Source: Holacanthus passer (taxonomy: Eukaryota; Chordata; Actinopteri; Pomacanthidae). From it: 64,000 nt of DNA. The notes below the pieces were generated by a model. It saw nothing but the letters and a program-made list of their open reading frames with translations, did no database searches and was not told the DNA's origin. Numbering within the stretch: the first letter of the stretch is position 1; every line of letters starts with the position of its first letter. Where the stretch lies: positions 921,001 through 985,000 of the forward strand of contig JAFREQ010000103.1 in assembly GCA_025331565.1 (NCBI GenBank). The letters are read 5' to 3'. Shown here one piece after another: positions 14,820 to 26,663 of the stretch. The position numbers were made by a program, and so were the translations under genes.

Positions 14820-15458
14820 AATACACCTACATGGATAAGACACTCTCTCTCTGATTTATTGAGAGGAGGATATGATGCAGACATGACCTGGGCTAACACC
14901 CCAGAGACGTGCATCACTCCTCCACCTAAACTGAGGTTGAGCAATTCCTTCACAAATTTGGAAAAAACCAATATGAGGACAGAGAATTTCTGTTTATGCT
15001 GAGTTTTTTTTTTTCAGCCGAACAGGATATTAAGTTAAATCTGTCTTGCAAATGTGACTTTTTCAGAAAAAAGAAACAGGTTATTTTTTTATAATTATAT
15101 TAATATATAAAAATAATGTAATCCTGCAGATCAGAACTGTAGCATTACTTGAATCTTGAAGGTTGACAGCAGCTGAGGAGCAGGAGCCTCAGTTCCTCAT
15201 GAGGATCTTTTTATCATACAGTGACATCTAGTGTTGGTCTCATAGATGTGCAGGCTACCAATACTTGAATTGTTCTGTGGCTCATCATACAAACATACAA
15301 AAGCAGTGTGCATATATTTTATAAATTAGCACATATCATATTGCAGGTATGGTGCATAACAAAACACCAATATTTTATGATAAATTGTTTCATATTGGTA
15401 ATGAAGGCATCCATTTTTCTCAATCGCAAACCAGATGAATAAATTAACTTTCAGATAA

Positions 15459-15957
15459 TACAACCCTGATTCCAAAAAATTTGGGGTGCTGCATAAGCAT
15501 AAAAAAACCAATGCTTTTTGGCATATACTTAACTGAAAACAGTACAGAGACAATATATTTAATGTTTGACCTCATCAACTTCGTTGAGCCTTGCAAATAT
15601 CAGCTTATTCTGAATTTGATGGCAGCAACACGTTTCAAACAAGTCGAGACAGGAGCAACAAAAGACTGTGAAAGTTGTGGACTGATCCAAAAACACCCGT
15701 TTGGATCATTCCACAGGTAAACAGGTTCATTGGTAACAGGTGATAGTATCATGATTGGGTATGAAAGGTTCATCCTGGAAAGACTCAGTCATTCACAAGC
15801 GAGGATGGAGAGAGGTTCAACACTTTGTCAATCACATGACTGGATAAAGGAGATTACTACATGGGCTCAGGAACACTTTGTAAATCTGTTGTCAGTAAAC
15901 ACAGTTTGTTTGTAAATGTATTCTGTTTGTCCTGGCTTTTTTGGAATCAGAGTTGTA
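15459..15957. mobile_element. Non-autonomous DNA transposon (MITE), about 500 bp, with terminal inverted repeats
   Basis: The left end TACAACCCTGATTCCAAAAA and the right end TTTTTTGGAATCAGAGTTGTA-type sequence are inverted repeats. Inner parts (AATATATTTAATGTTTGACC, TTTGATGGCAGCAACACGTTTC, GGTATGAAAGGTTCATCC) resemble a DNA transposon that is very common in fish and begins with ACAACCCC.ATTCCAA. The internal transposase is deleted and the copy is decayed. I do not assign a superfamily. Confidence 0.7.
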
Positions 15958-16304
15958 TTACCACATTTTTCCAAGTCAGAGTCTTCCAATGTGCCTTATT
16001 TTTGGTGATACATTACTTATGTATGGGCAGAAATTACTGGAACACACTTGCTATGAATATGTATCTGAAAAACAGTGAGCATTAATGTGTGGATTATTCA
16101 AGTTTATGAATTGCTCTAAGAGGGGTGGGTCAGACTGCGTTTTCTCTTTTTTCATGTGTTTTCCTACACTTGTTCTTTCCCATTCAATTATATTTTCCCT
16201 TATCCTGCATTGATATGTCTGTTCTGTAACCAGCTGGGATAAGGGCCATGATTAAGAGGATTTACAGAGTAATTCACTTACTTAGCCAGCAACAAAACAA
16301 GTGT

Positions 16305-16848
16305 TTTATTTGGTATTGTTGAACAGTTTCTCCACTCAGGTAACACATAACAAAGCAAGTTATAACATTAAACAACCATGTACACCATAAAAACAGAAAC
16401 CTTTCAGTGTCTCAAATTAAGGCACGTTTTTAAGCCAAAAGTACCATAAGTTCTTATAAAAGCATCAAAAACATCAATCAATTATAATTTTACATAACGC
16501 TAACAATTCAAGTAAACTGGCTTTGACCTCTGAATTGAGAAGGAAGTGTAATATGATCGGTAACAAAAAGGCCTTGTGTGGTCTGAAACATTGATATTGT
16601 AGGTTGAACTCACTTCAAAGTCAATAAATACAGTACAAATAAAACATAGATCTACCATATGATTCTGATAATAGCAAAACATCAGGGAGTGATACTGTTG
16701 GAGATAAACAGCTCTGACCTCTCAGCTCTTTTGAAACAAATAGGAATACTAGATGTCAAGCTCCTGATTGCAATGAGTTCAGTGCTCCTAAAATAAGGGA
16801 GAATTACGTTCCAGTTTTGTACAGCAGTGTTTAACTTAAACATATTCA
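16305..16848 (-). other. slc52a 3' untranslated region with poly(A) signal
   Basis: The stop codon is at 16849-16851. The minus strand has AATAAA at 16305-16310, which gives a 3' UTR of about 540 nt. No other gene feature lies between them. Confidence 0.55.
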
Positions 16849-19572
16849 CTACATAGGACACTTGGTGTTGCAAGCATCCCCTGACTTGAAAAGCCCATAG
16901 ACACTGACCAAAGGGAACATAGATACGGCACCGACCATAGAGCCCAGCTGCACTACTGCCCCACACCACACGAGGGCACTGTGGCCCTCATCCCTCAGAA
17001 TCACCCCGATGATGACCTTCACGTAGGACAGGGACAGAACAAACAGGATCCAGGTCAGCACCTGCAACACAGAGGAGATGAATATGATGCACCACAATGA
17101 CCTGACCTTGTTCCACAGCGAACTCAGTAGCTTTCAGTGATTTGCCAATCAAAGATCAGTTACCAGTTAGTTCCTCCTCTCTGACGGAAATGGTACCAGT
17201 TAATAAAAGAAGTTGTTGCTGTGTTTGGCTGCAGTTATTAGGTCATGATTACTGGCACAACAATTAATAGTTTGTGCTAATTGCATTTGTTTGAACTATG
17301 TTTTTAGTAGTTTTTGGTAGTACTTTGTGTATGTTCTTCATTGTGACTAATTTAAAAACAGTCCAATTATTTTGGCATTATTTATGCATTTTATTATTTA
17401 TATTTTCACTTTGCTTTACAGTTAAGGATTTTGTAACTGGTGAGAAAACTGTCTAAGTGAAGTTGTTATTTGTGATACAAATAACAGAGTTGCACATGTC
17501 AACAATGGAGAAAGAGTGAATATGATACATTCATGTATAAGGGAACAGTCCAGGAAGAAGAGAAGTATAATCTCAAAACTTCCTCTTTCAAAGCCTTTTT
17601 TGTTTTGTTTTGATGTTCATTGTACAACTGCCATCACCTCTTGCTTCACAGTCTCTCTCTCTCTCTCTCTCTCTGCTATTAGGACTTTTTTTTCCCTAAG
17701 CTATTTTAAAGCTGCTTTGTCTGCACTCGCACCTTTATTTTGAAAGGGGGTGTGACCCCATTGAATACTGGTGTGAGAAAATACATGCATATTCACATTT
17801 ACAAACATGACAGAATTGTCTTTGTCAAGACAGACAGAACTGAGTTGGCACCATGTGATCTTAAAACCTGTCAATCACACTACGCTCCCAAATCATAAGC
17901 AATCTGAGCGTACAACATGTGACAAGTGAATGCGACTGTGACAGCTGGGCTGTACTTTCATTCTTTTAAAAGTTTTAGTATGAGCCCCATTTACAAGACG
18001 TGAGATCCAAAATTAACAAAATGCAAACATCTTTGTAGGGTCTCCCCTCGTTAGCATAGTGGACAGTATCCCTGCCTATCATGCGGAAGACTGGGGCTCG
18101 ATTCCCTGAAGGGGAGTCAGTATTGTTTTTGCAAATTTCCCCACTGTGGGACGAATAAAGGTTTATCTTATCTTATCTCTTATCTTATGTTCCTGTTCAT
18201 TAGAAGAAAGAGTCTTACTATGACAGCAGTTCCAGAGGCACTGTGGACCAGCAGGGGGCAGGGACTGAGAGCAGCCATGGCCATGATGTAGGCTCCAAAT
18301 CCAGTCCCAATCATGGTCAAGAAACCCATGAAGATGAGAGACCTGGAAACACAAATTGATGCAAATCATAAAACACACTAATATAATAATTTTAATGAAT
18401 TCACAACGCATACGTTTTTAAGCTATGACCTTTACAAACTCTGGTGATCTGGAGGTCAGTTACGACTAAACTCATCCATTCTCGCATGGACAAAAAAAAG
18501 TCTTTACATAAAATGATAATCTCACGTAAAGAATCATTTACCTAATGGGCATAAACATGGCAATGAAGCAGGCTACTGGGTTAGCAACAGCTGCCATGGT
18601 GGCAGCTAGATGGTAGGCCTTGTTCCCGTAAGGCAGACAGGAGTAGGACTGGACTGAGGGCAGCACTGCGTTGGTCAGAGCATTGACCCAAGCCAGGATG
18701 ACAAAGATGAACAACACCTCAAGGTTGCTATACGTCCCCCTTCCAAAGGAACTCCTGGGCTCCCTCCTGGAGTTTTCCAGGGGGTTGATCATAGGCTTCT
18801 GCTCTGGCGTCTGGGCGTGCAGAGACAGACCTTGCTCTCTCTTCCCAGGGGCCACGTCACCACTGTAGTACAGGTCGTTCTTCCTCTCCCGGGCCACAGC
18901 TGGGTGATGGTTGAGTAGGATGAAGGCTGCCATGCACACAACCATCATGGCGCTGAGGAACACGAAGAAGACCTGGACGGAGAATTTAGCTGGCTGGTAG
19001 ACAGCTTCTAGGTCTCCACTATCAACCAAAGTGCTATTATCAGCTGTTTTGTTGCCAGCCAAAGTTGCATTCTGACAGTGGACTACACCAACACCTTGAA
19101 TGAGAGCCACCAGCGCAGGCACCAGCCCACTGAGGCCTTCACCTGCGAAGTACGTGGTGAGGTACTGTGGGCGCAGCCGCATCATGAAAGGCAGAAAGGT
19201 GACCGAGGAGGTGCAGTCCACCACAGACAGCAGGAAGCTTAACACCAGCAGGGGCACGCTGTGTAAAGACCCCCCTATTGTCACTGTGTGCTTCCAGAAG
19301 AAAGCCAACAGGAATGTCGCGATGATCCCCAACCCTACAATAAAGTAGATGACTGGCCGCTCGTCTAGCAACCCTGGGCGGAAGCGGTGCATGAGAGTGA
19401 TGAAGAGAGGACCTATGTTGGCCATCTGGATGAGGACTGTGAGGTACGATGGCAGATACCAGCCCTCTGGGATCTCCGGTACAACCAGGGGGAGCTCCAC
19501 CCACATCCCGTTGATTGCCACCCAGGAGCCCATGCCGAACAGGCACGCCAGCACATGAGTCAGCAGTGACAT
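16849..19572 (-). CDS. slc52a2: Riboflavin transporter, SLC52A family (probably slc52a2), three coding exons
   Basis: SLC52A proteins are multi-pass plasma-membrane carriers that take up riboflavin (vitamin B2). Coding exons are 19572-18542, 18342-18219 and 17061-16849; phases 2 and 0 fit and give 455 residues, the usual length (445-469). Family motifs seen: FGMGSWVAINGMWVELPL at the N terminus, EGWYLPSYLTVLIQMANIGP, DCTSSVTFLPFM, GEGLSGLVPALVALIQG, NALTNAVLPSVQSYSCLPYG, LSPCPLLV, SYVKVIIGV and AVVQLGSMVGAVSMFPL. N-glycosylation sites (NAT, NKT, NST) sit in the large loop after GVGVVHC. The protein ends CNTKCPM. The ATG is the first in frame, in an exon whose acceptor is at 19638. The N-terminal half resembles SLC52A3 as much as SLC52A2; linkage to plectin, as at human 8q24.3, favours slc52a2. 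No truncation or missing exon was seen. Confidence 0.93.
17652..17674. repeat. (TC)n microsatellite in slc52a intron 2
   Basis: A pure TC run in intron 2, upstream (on the plus strand) of the SINE. Confidence 0.9.
18041..18187 (+). repeat. tRNA-Asp-derived SINE in slc52a intron 2
   Basis: 18041-18117 folds like tRNA-Asp. It has an A box (TTAGCATAGTGG), an anticodon arm with loop CTATCAT (anticodon ATC instead of GTC), a B box (GGCTCGATTCC) and a closing acceptor stem. A tail follows with GACGAATAAAGG and a (TTATC)n run, typical of fish SINE/LINE 3' ends. The changed anticodon, the missing CCA context and the tail argue for a SINE rather than a working tRNA gene. Confidence 0.75.
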
Positions 19573-19638
19573 TATGGAGTGATGATGATGATGATGATAA
19601 TGATGATGGAATGAGGTGAATCAGGAAATCTCCAGAAT
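19573..19638 (-). other. slc52a 5' untranslated segment with an ATC-repeat run
   Basis: The first coding exon begins after an acceptor at 19638 (GCATTTCAG), so the promoter lies further right. The UTR contains an (ATC)n-type run at about 19584-19607. Strong minus-strand donors at about 21091 (ACAAG|GTAAGAT) and 23452 (AAGCAG|GTAGGT) are candidates for the non-coding first exon, but I cannot choose between them. Confidence 0.5.
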
Positions 19639-19959
19639 CTGAAATGCAAACAGAACAAAGGACATTTTTCTGATTAGAAGCCAGATATTGCATTAAGAAT
19701 GGGAATATCAGCCTTTCACATTCATCCAACTCTATAATTAATCTGTTAAAACATGCATTAAGTCTGTTATTGCCTTGTAATAAATTAGCTGTCTGGTATG
19801 AACTAGATGCAATAAGACATTAGGATTATTTCACAGAGGAGTTTCAGCGTTTAATGGTGTAAATTCTGTCTCTGAGATTTTCGACCCTGGAGAAAGGGAA
19901 ACAGCGAATAGTTGTTCCAAAGTGCTTTGAAGTGAGTCACATTTGAAGAAAACACCCAA

Positions 19960-20365
19960 TGGCAAAAACAGTGGCTAAAGCAGCTTCAACCCCGAACCTA
20001 ACAACAACATGCTAAAATGCTTACAATGACAATATTAAAATGCTGGTCCTACACTGATGTTTACAGTGTTCACCACCATCTAGTTTAGGATGTTGCCATG
20101 CAAGAATTTGCTCAGTAGCACTAAAGTACATCTGAGGCTGATGGGAATGTCATTATAGTTTTAGGTATTGAGTCACAAATCAAAATATTGGACAAGCTTC
20201 TTTTTTGCACAATGATGGCACTAGATAAGATGTTAAGGGACCAGTAAAGCTGTACTACACATCCTCAGGGGGACGTCAATGTCAAGATCAAGTTTCACAA
20301 CAATCCATCCACTAGTTGTTGAACGTTCAATACCAACGCTGCCATCATCAGCATGGCTAAAAAGA
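19960..20365. repeat. Teleost dispersed repeat, GCTAAC/TAGCATG-rich family (copy 1)
   Basis: Segments such as ACATGCTAAAATGCTTACAATG, CTGAGGCTGATGGGAATGTC, ATTGGACAAGC and CAATCCATCCACTAGTTG recur at 22.6, 48.4 and 54 kb. This is a widespread non-coding fish repeat, here upstream of slc52a. Confidence 0.7.
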
Positions 20366-21210
20366 AAAGTGTCTTGAGGACTACAACTACATAGTAGCAA
20401 AAAATATTAAAATCTGTTTCAGTAAATAAGCATAGCATATGTAGATATCACATATTTGTTGTTGAGTACAAAAGAATGTGATCACATGTCTGGAACTGAC
20501 CTTCTCAATCTCCCTTTACTTTGCCTCTTATTCCATCGCTCTCTCATGCGCCATTGGCAAGAGATGCCTGACCTTTCACATACTGACACACTGCACCCAT
20601 AAAAAGCAGCATGTGGCTGTGACACGAACAACACATTAAAGGGGAATGATGGTGAAGCTGTGTGACAAAACTACATGGCAGCTGTCATTGTGAAGGGCTT
20701 ACTAATGACCCCACTTGGAAGGAACACAGGAACTCGAAAGTTAGAATGAAAATCTTTTGATGAAAGACGTTTACCTAATTTAGAATACCCTGAAGTTGAG
20801 CAAAGAAATATTGATAATAAAGATTATCTTGTATCAATCTCAGAAAATAACATCATTGCTGACTACAGATGTAAATATAATAAAACTTCCTGGTCCTGCT
20901 TCTAAATCCAAAAATTAAAACTGTACAGCCATCCTTGTTCCTTTTCATCCCTTCACATTGTAAGGGAAGCAAACAGACGAAGGATTGAGCCTTAAGGTTC
21001 TAGAATAACCAGGAAATCCCATAATCCTCATTTCCCTCATACATTGTTCCTCCACCGTTCTATAAGGTGTCAGAAGATATCATCTTACCTTGTTCAGACA
21101 CTGCTAACTCTTCCCTCCTTCTGTTCAAAAACCGTCCATTGTGATCACAGTTTTGTAAGTTACATCAGCCCCAAGTGTGTGTATGCATTCCCTCACCCCT
21201 TTTCTCCTCC

Positions 21211-21229
21211 ACACACACACACACACACA
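21211..21229. repeat. (AC)n microsatellite
   Basis: A pure AC run close to a candidate slc52a upstream donor at about 21091. Confidence 0.9.
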
Positions 21230-21874
21230 GTATCCAGAGGCTTACAATCCGCTTCCGTGTCTCTGCTACACTTGACATGGGAGGGACTGCACAGGCGCAC
21301 ATGCCCTGCGCCGCCATGACTCTTTGATCGTCCTTCTATTGGAGGCTGGTTTCAAAATCAGACAGCCATGTGCTCTCTGTGTGTCTGGGAGCTCGGCAAT
21401 AGGAGGAGAGGGAGTGAAGGGGGAGGTCACAGTGAGAACAGCTCCTCCTCTTCCTCTTCCCTCCCCCAACCAGCACACGACCTTGGGGCCTGCCCTCCTT
21501 TAAACACACAGGTTGCAGTGTGAGAGAGAAGCTGTGTTTGGTGTCACACTCAACCAAGTTATGTACCAGATATTGGAAATACCATGCTGACTTTCCTTCT
21601 ATTCCTCTGTCCCTGCCCAAGTTCATTTCTCATGGCCTGCTGAGCCTCTGCTGGCAGCTCAATGTCCCAGCAATGCATTGCATGTCGGTTTGCAACACTA
21701 GTTTCGCAATCATCTTTGGTGTGGATGTAATTACTCCACTGAAAAGACAAGTCTGTCAAGCTCAGTTTCAACCGCCCACACATGACAGTGCAGATTTCCA
21801 TTGCAAATTAGCTGAAAGGAGAACACTCAACATACAGCATGACGTCTCTCTCTCTCTCAACCCAACAAGACAGA

Positions 21875-22065
21875 TGACCACCTGTCTAGAGCCTGGTTCT
21901 GTCCCGGGGTTTCTGCCTGTTAAAAGGCTTGCTCATGATGGGAACTGTTGGCTCTAAATAATATTATAAAGAGTACAGTCTAGACCTGCTCTGTATGCAA
22001 AATGCCTTGAGCTGATTTGTGTTGTGATTTGGCACTATACAAATGAAATTGAATTGAACTGAATC
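21875..22065 (+). repeat. L2-like retroelement 3' tail
   Basis: The order GAGCCTGGTTCTG, CCTGTTAAAAGG, TCTAGACCTGCTCTGTATG, GCCTTGAGCTGATTT, TTGGCACTATACAAATGAA and a final GAATTGAACTGAAT is the well-known 3' end shared by fish L2 LINEs and SINEs. The element is truncated upstream. Confidence 0.7.
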
Positions 22066-22559
22066 ATTTGTTTTACCCATCCTGACTGAAGCAGCACTCA
22101 TTTTCAGTCAGTCATATTCGACACACAGTTACCATCTGGAAGTACCACAGGAGCCTGACAGAGCCGAGGTTAGATGCATCTGGTCCTAAACTCCTCAACC
22201 CAAGAGAAGTGGTTATGGAGGTGGTTTCAAAAGTTCTGCAGGTCTTCTGGTTGCCTCCTGTGAGCACCTTCTTCAATATACCCTTCCAGCAGCTCAGTGA
22301 AATGACTGTTTAAGGATGCAAAGGCTGAGTCTCCTCTGTCCACCCTGCATCATGTGGTCTGCCAATGAACCTCCTGCCATCACAGCAGAGCAGGATGCTT
22401 TCATCCTGGAGGACCCACAACCCACCACCACCACTACCAGCTCTACCATCTGACCCCTCCTGCTAAACCTCCAGTCATCACTGCAGTGGTCCAGCACTTT
22501 AGTCCACACTGAAATATTACCATAAAACCATAAGATAGTTGCCATGAAATTTGATCTTC

Positions 22560-22745
22560 AATCCCTGACTTTACCCCATTGCCACCACGAGGTTGACAAA
22601 ATTTGGTCTAGAGCAAAAAGTCTTGACAACTATTGGATGGATTGTCATGAAATTTGGTGTGCACACTTGTGTCCCCCTGAGGTTGAACTGTAAGAACTAT
22701 AAATTTTCATCTCGCACCATCATCAAATCAAAATTTTGATAGTTG
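22560..22745. repeat. Same dispersed repeat family (copy 2, partial)
   Basis: Carries ACCACGAGGTTGACAAAATT, TATTGGATGGATTGTCATGA and CCCCCTGAGGTTGAACTG, the 3' half of the family also seen at 48.5-48.75 kb. Confidence 0.65.
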
Positions 22746-25700
22746 AAATAATTCCTGATTTTGTTAAACGTCACCAACTTAAGGAGCGAGCAAAAATTTT
22801 AAGCAAAACAATAAATATATAAAATTAGTTTAAAAATAAATTAGACTGCCCATCTGCAAGCTCACATGCATCTATGATAATATTGCCCACAGACAGCCAA
22901 AGCAGGACCTTTTTTCAAGGTTGTAAGCTATAAATTAGATGATTGAGAGCAGCCTGGACAGGTTTTGAGAATGTAGGAGGAACTGCGTTATATAGCACAC
23001 TACTGCAGAACACTGTATATTAAAGGGCTTACATCCTTTCACATATAACATTGCAAAATAGTATATATAAATAGTAATATAAAACTGCTTCAGACTTCTT
23101 GTATCCTCGAATGTTTGATGTAGTGGCATCAAAAATACATATTCCATGATGAATTTTTAACAGAGGTGAATGCTCATAGAACACAAACCTCATAGAGTCG
23201 GGTTAGAGGAGGTCAGTTGCTAAGCACAAGCAAAACAGTCCAGTGGAAAACCTGCCAGGTCTTTCTTTGGTTGCTGAACATCTGTTTTTTTTTTTGTGTT
23301 TCCAAAACTCTAAATTAGACCATTTTCCATTTGACAGATTTCCTCATTATGAGATTACACAACTTAACATAAAACACTATGAACTGAAGTCCTTTCAGCA
23401 TTTTAAATTGCCTCTATTCATCATTCTAAATTAGACACTATACCACCTACCTGCTTGTGGGAATGAAAGTGCACAGTCGGTCCTGGTGAGAGGTTACACG
23501 AGTGCAGATGAAAGTGAGCTGAGGGTTGCTCTGTTCAGATGTGTAACGCCGCGGTGGCCTTGTGATGTCCCTGTCTGGAGAGCATGCATGCACATCGAGC
23601 TGAGAGCTTTGTACTTTACAACTCTGGGTCTCTGAATCTGTGTCATGTGACGGCAGAGGGCTGAGCCAGGGGTCCAGTTTGGGAACCAAAGTCCTCAGCA
23701 GCAGGGGTGGGTGGAGGAAGGGAGTGAGGATAGAGGGAGGAAAGAAAAGAGTAGAGGATGGATGGAGGGAAGGGAGCTCAGAAAATGTTGGTAAGAAAGT
23801 ATAAAAGGGGAACAGACTGAATTTGAGTGAATTTGTGAGTCTACTACATGAACACAAAGGGTCTTACATTTTTGTAGCAGCTTAGCCAACCAGAAGATGA
23901 CTCTGGACAGCTTTCTGTGCTCTCTGAGTGGGTGTTTGGTCGGGGTCACTCTGGCTTTGTTCAGCAAAAATTCCAGCCCAAATGAATGACTCCTGTTGAG
24001 CATTAACATCATGGTATTTCATTGGAGTGCCCTTGTACCCACCTCTGCACTGACTGGTACTACATGTTCCCTTCTTGAATAATAACAATTCTTTTTAAGC
24101 TTGTGACAGTAAAGCAAATTAATTTTGATACAGTCAATAAGAATGATTTGAGCTTTCCTGGCTGTGGGATTAAGGGGACTGTTGCGTTACTAACACATTT
24201 AAACTGTGGACTGTTTGTTGCTGCCAAATGTCAATTAAATCTCTGTTCTTTCCTGTCCCAAAACATTTTGCTTCAACTTTAATTTATACAAGAAAATAGT
24301 TATCGCTTTCATTCTTTTCTGTGAATTGGCCTTTGTGATGTTATAAGTCATATACCACGTTTAGCAAAGTGGTCAATTTAAATGACATCAAATGTGTCTC
24401 TGTGACATCAATCACTCAGGTGGTCTACAAAGTGAGCCGCAGCATTTCATTATCCTCTGAAAGAAGCCTGATCTTGAAATGTCACAGATTTTATACATAC
24501 AGTAAAAATGAAACTTCAGTAATTCAATAAAACAACCAGGTTTATTTGATTAATTCAATGTTTTCCAGTGTCCTTCAGAAAACAACAAACCAAATGAAAA
24601 GTTGACCATTCACCTTTGCATCTGCTTTAAATTCTTATAAATTCTTGTGTTCTTCTATTTTGTTGCTTTTGAGAAATGATACTTACTTCAACATACTCTT
24701 TGTTAAGTGGGTCATTTTAGTACCTGTCCTGATGTGACACAAGACTCAAGACTCTCAAAAATTATTGATTATGCTCAGCTCATTTTTCACTCACAGTGCA
24801 ACTATTATTTTTAAAGTTTGTGGTCGGCAGTGTGACCACAGTTTTGTGATACAGATACAGTCTGTTCCCTTTTGTGTGGTCAGCCTCAAATTGCATTAAA
24901 ACACATTTGGTAAGAGTGAGAGTGCTGTATTTTTGTTGTTGAATGTACAGTACTTTTGAACAAATCAATAATACATAAATGTCTATCATGGTTTGTCATG
25001 GTACCTTCCATCCTTCAAGTTGTTGCTTGTCTCCCATTCACTTCAAATGAAGCCATAACAGTATGATTGATGAATTTAGGCATGAGTTTCCTGTTTCAGT
25101 TTTATCTCTTGCCCCATGAATTTGCATGGTCCAAAAGAAATGTGACACTGCATCACAGAGTGTTTACAGTTTCTAATCCCTCTGCTCAATAATTACAACA
25201 TTTATTACCTACATTACTGTGATCCCACATCCTTTTTCTGGACTAATGTTACTGTGCCTTTAAAGGGAAGGGTCACTGCAACTTATTATAAAGTTATTCC
25301 AAGGGATCACGTTCATGGTGTGAAGAAACATGGGATCTTTGGAAGAATGCTGTTCATCCCATACATCCCATGATGAGAAGATCGAAGTTGCCATAACGTG
25401 TTTACTGTTCAGTTTGAATGATACCTGATTGCATGACCTATATTATATTTGGAGGAAAAGACAGTGATGTGCAGTCACAGGACAGAGTTGTTTTGGTAAA
25501 AGCTGAGGACTGGATCGAACACTCCTGTGACCTGGAGTCATGGTGAATGTTTGTGTAGAAGTACAATACTCTGCTTTCTTTCTCAAGACTGCTGCGCTCT
25601 GTGTTTAAACAAATATGTCTGTGTTTTTGGTACTGCGTGTACGGTGTAAGCGAGTCTCAAAGATTCGTTTGTTCGACATCAACAGGGGGGCAACTTGAGC

Positions 25701-25924
25701 TGGGGATCCACAGAGGGAATTTCTGCCTTTTAGAATTCATCATTAAATAAGATACCCAGCACAAGACTGCGTACACCTGACCTTTATCCTTATTCTGTGG
25801 TTATGGTGACTGGTGACCCATTTTTTCAGCTTAATATTTGGATGCTTATTTGTCAGAGAGATAGGGAATATTGCTGATGTTCACAAAAATAATTGGCTAT
25901 GTACACTAGCTTTATTGTGTTCAT

Positions 25925-26275
25925 CATTTCCAGCTGCAGCAGGCAGCTGTTTTCAAAGCTCTGATAAACCCACTGTGCACTACCTGCCCAGCACCAAACT
26001 GCAAATGGCCAAAGACAAAGTTAGCTGGTGAACATAACGAAGCATTTACCAGCTAAAGATTATGATATAATTTCCTCAGAAGTTGAAAAGGAAACCAAAA
26101 AGGTGGGTGAGTGTCATGTCAAAAAGGTCACTTGTGGTTCATTGTCACTGTTCTGAAAGCATCACTTTGACAACAGCAGGCAGCTGTTTGGAGTGAAACA
26201 GCTCTAAAAACCCACTGTACACGACCTGCCCACACCTAACGACTGGCTGATGAACACAGTGAAGCATTTTACAGT
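25925..26275. repeat. Two diverged tandem copies of a GGCAGCTGTTT...ACCCACTGTACAC repeat
   Basis: Copies at about 25935-26070 and 26170-26280 share GCAGGCAGCTGTTT, AAACCCACTGT(G/A)CAC, ACCTGCCCA and GAAGCATTT. Non-coding; fish repeats of this type are dispersed. Confidence 0.6.
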
Positions 26276-26663
26276 CAACTTTCAATTCAAAACCAGAGCT
26301 GAAAGACCATGGATACTGGACTTAAATTCACCAGCTGGCCAGACACATGTCTCCAAATGAATGATAATGTTGCTCCGTAACTGCTGGATGTGTAAATACA
26401 CAACTCTTGTGAGCAAATTCACTGTCAGCTTAAAAGGTGATATGCCAGTATTGTGTTCACAGCTCATTAATTCATCACACTGAACAAATGAACACACTGT
26501 GCTTTAATTCAGCTCATCATTTGGCTTGTGCATCTGCAGAAAGCCTGTTTCATTTGGATCATTTGTCTTCTGTCTTTACATTTTCCAAAAATAGCACATG
26601 AATGTAGCTCTGTACATGAATACTAATACTAATGAGGTAATGATCGTGGCAAATATTTCCATT

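Larger units (their letters stand above)
1..15458. other. Gene-free region downstream of slc52a
   Basis: No frame here looks like a conserved protein or shows a phase-consistent exon chain. The region holds AT-rich unique sequence, microsatellites at 5.2, 10.2, 13.2 and 14.8 kb, and repeats at 8.7 and 12.2-12.8 kb. Unique blocks at about 11.8-12.0 and 13.9-14.3 kb look less decayed than their surroundings and could be conserved regulatory DNA, which cannot be judged without alignment. Confidence 0.6.
19640..26660. other. Intergenic region between slc52a and the spectraplakin tail gene
   Basis: About 7 kb with no supported coding gene. It should contain the slc52a promoter and first exon (candidate donors at about 21091 and 23452 on the minus strand), plus dispersed repeats at 20.0-20.4, 21.9-22.1, 22.6-22.7 and 25.9-26.3 kb. 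Confidence 0.6.

Noticed and set aside
18041..18117. Functional tRNA-Asp gene
   Set aside because: The anticodon is changed and a SINE-type tail follows, so a tRNA-derived repeat is more likely.
19139..19729. 196-residue minus-strand frame overlapping slc52a
   Set aside because: It is a different frame of the slc52a exon; the membrane-protein frame carries all the family motifs.
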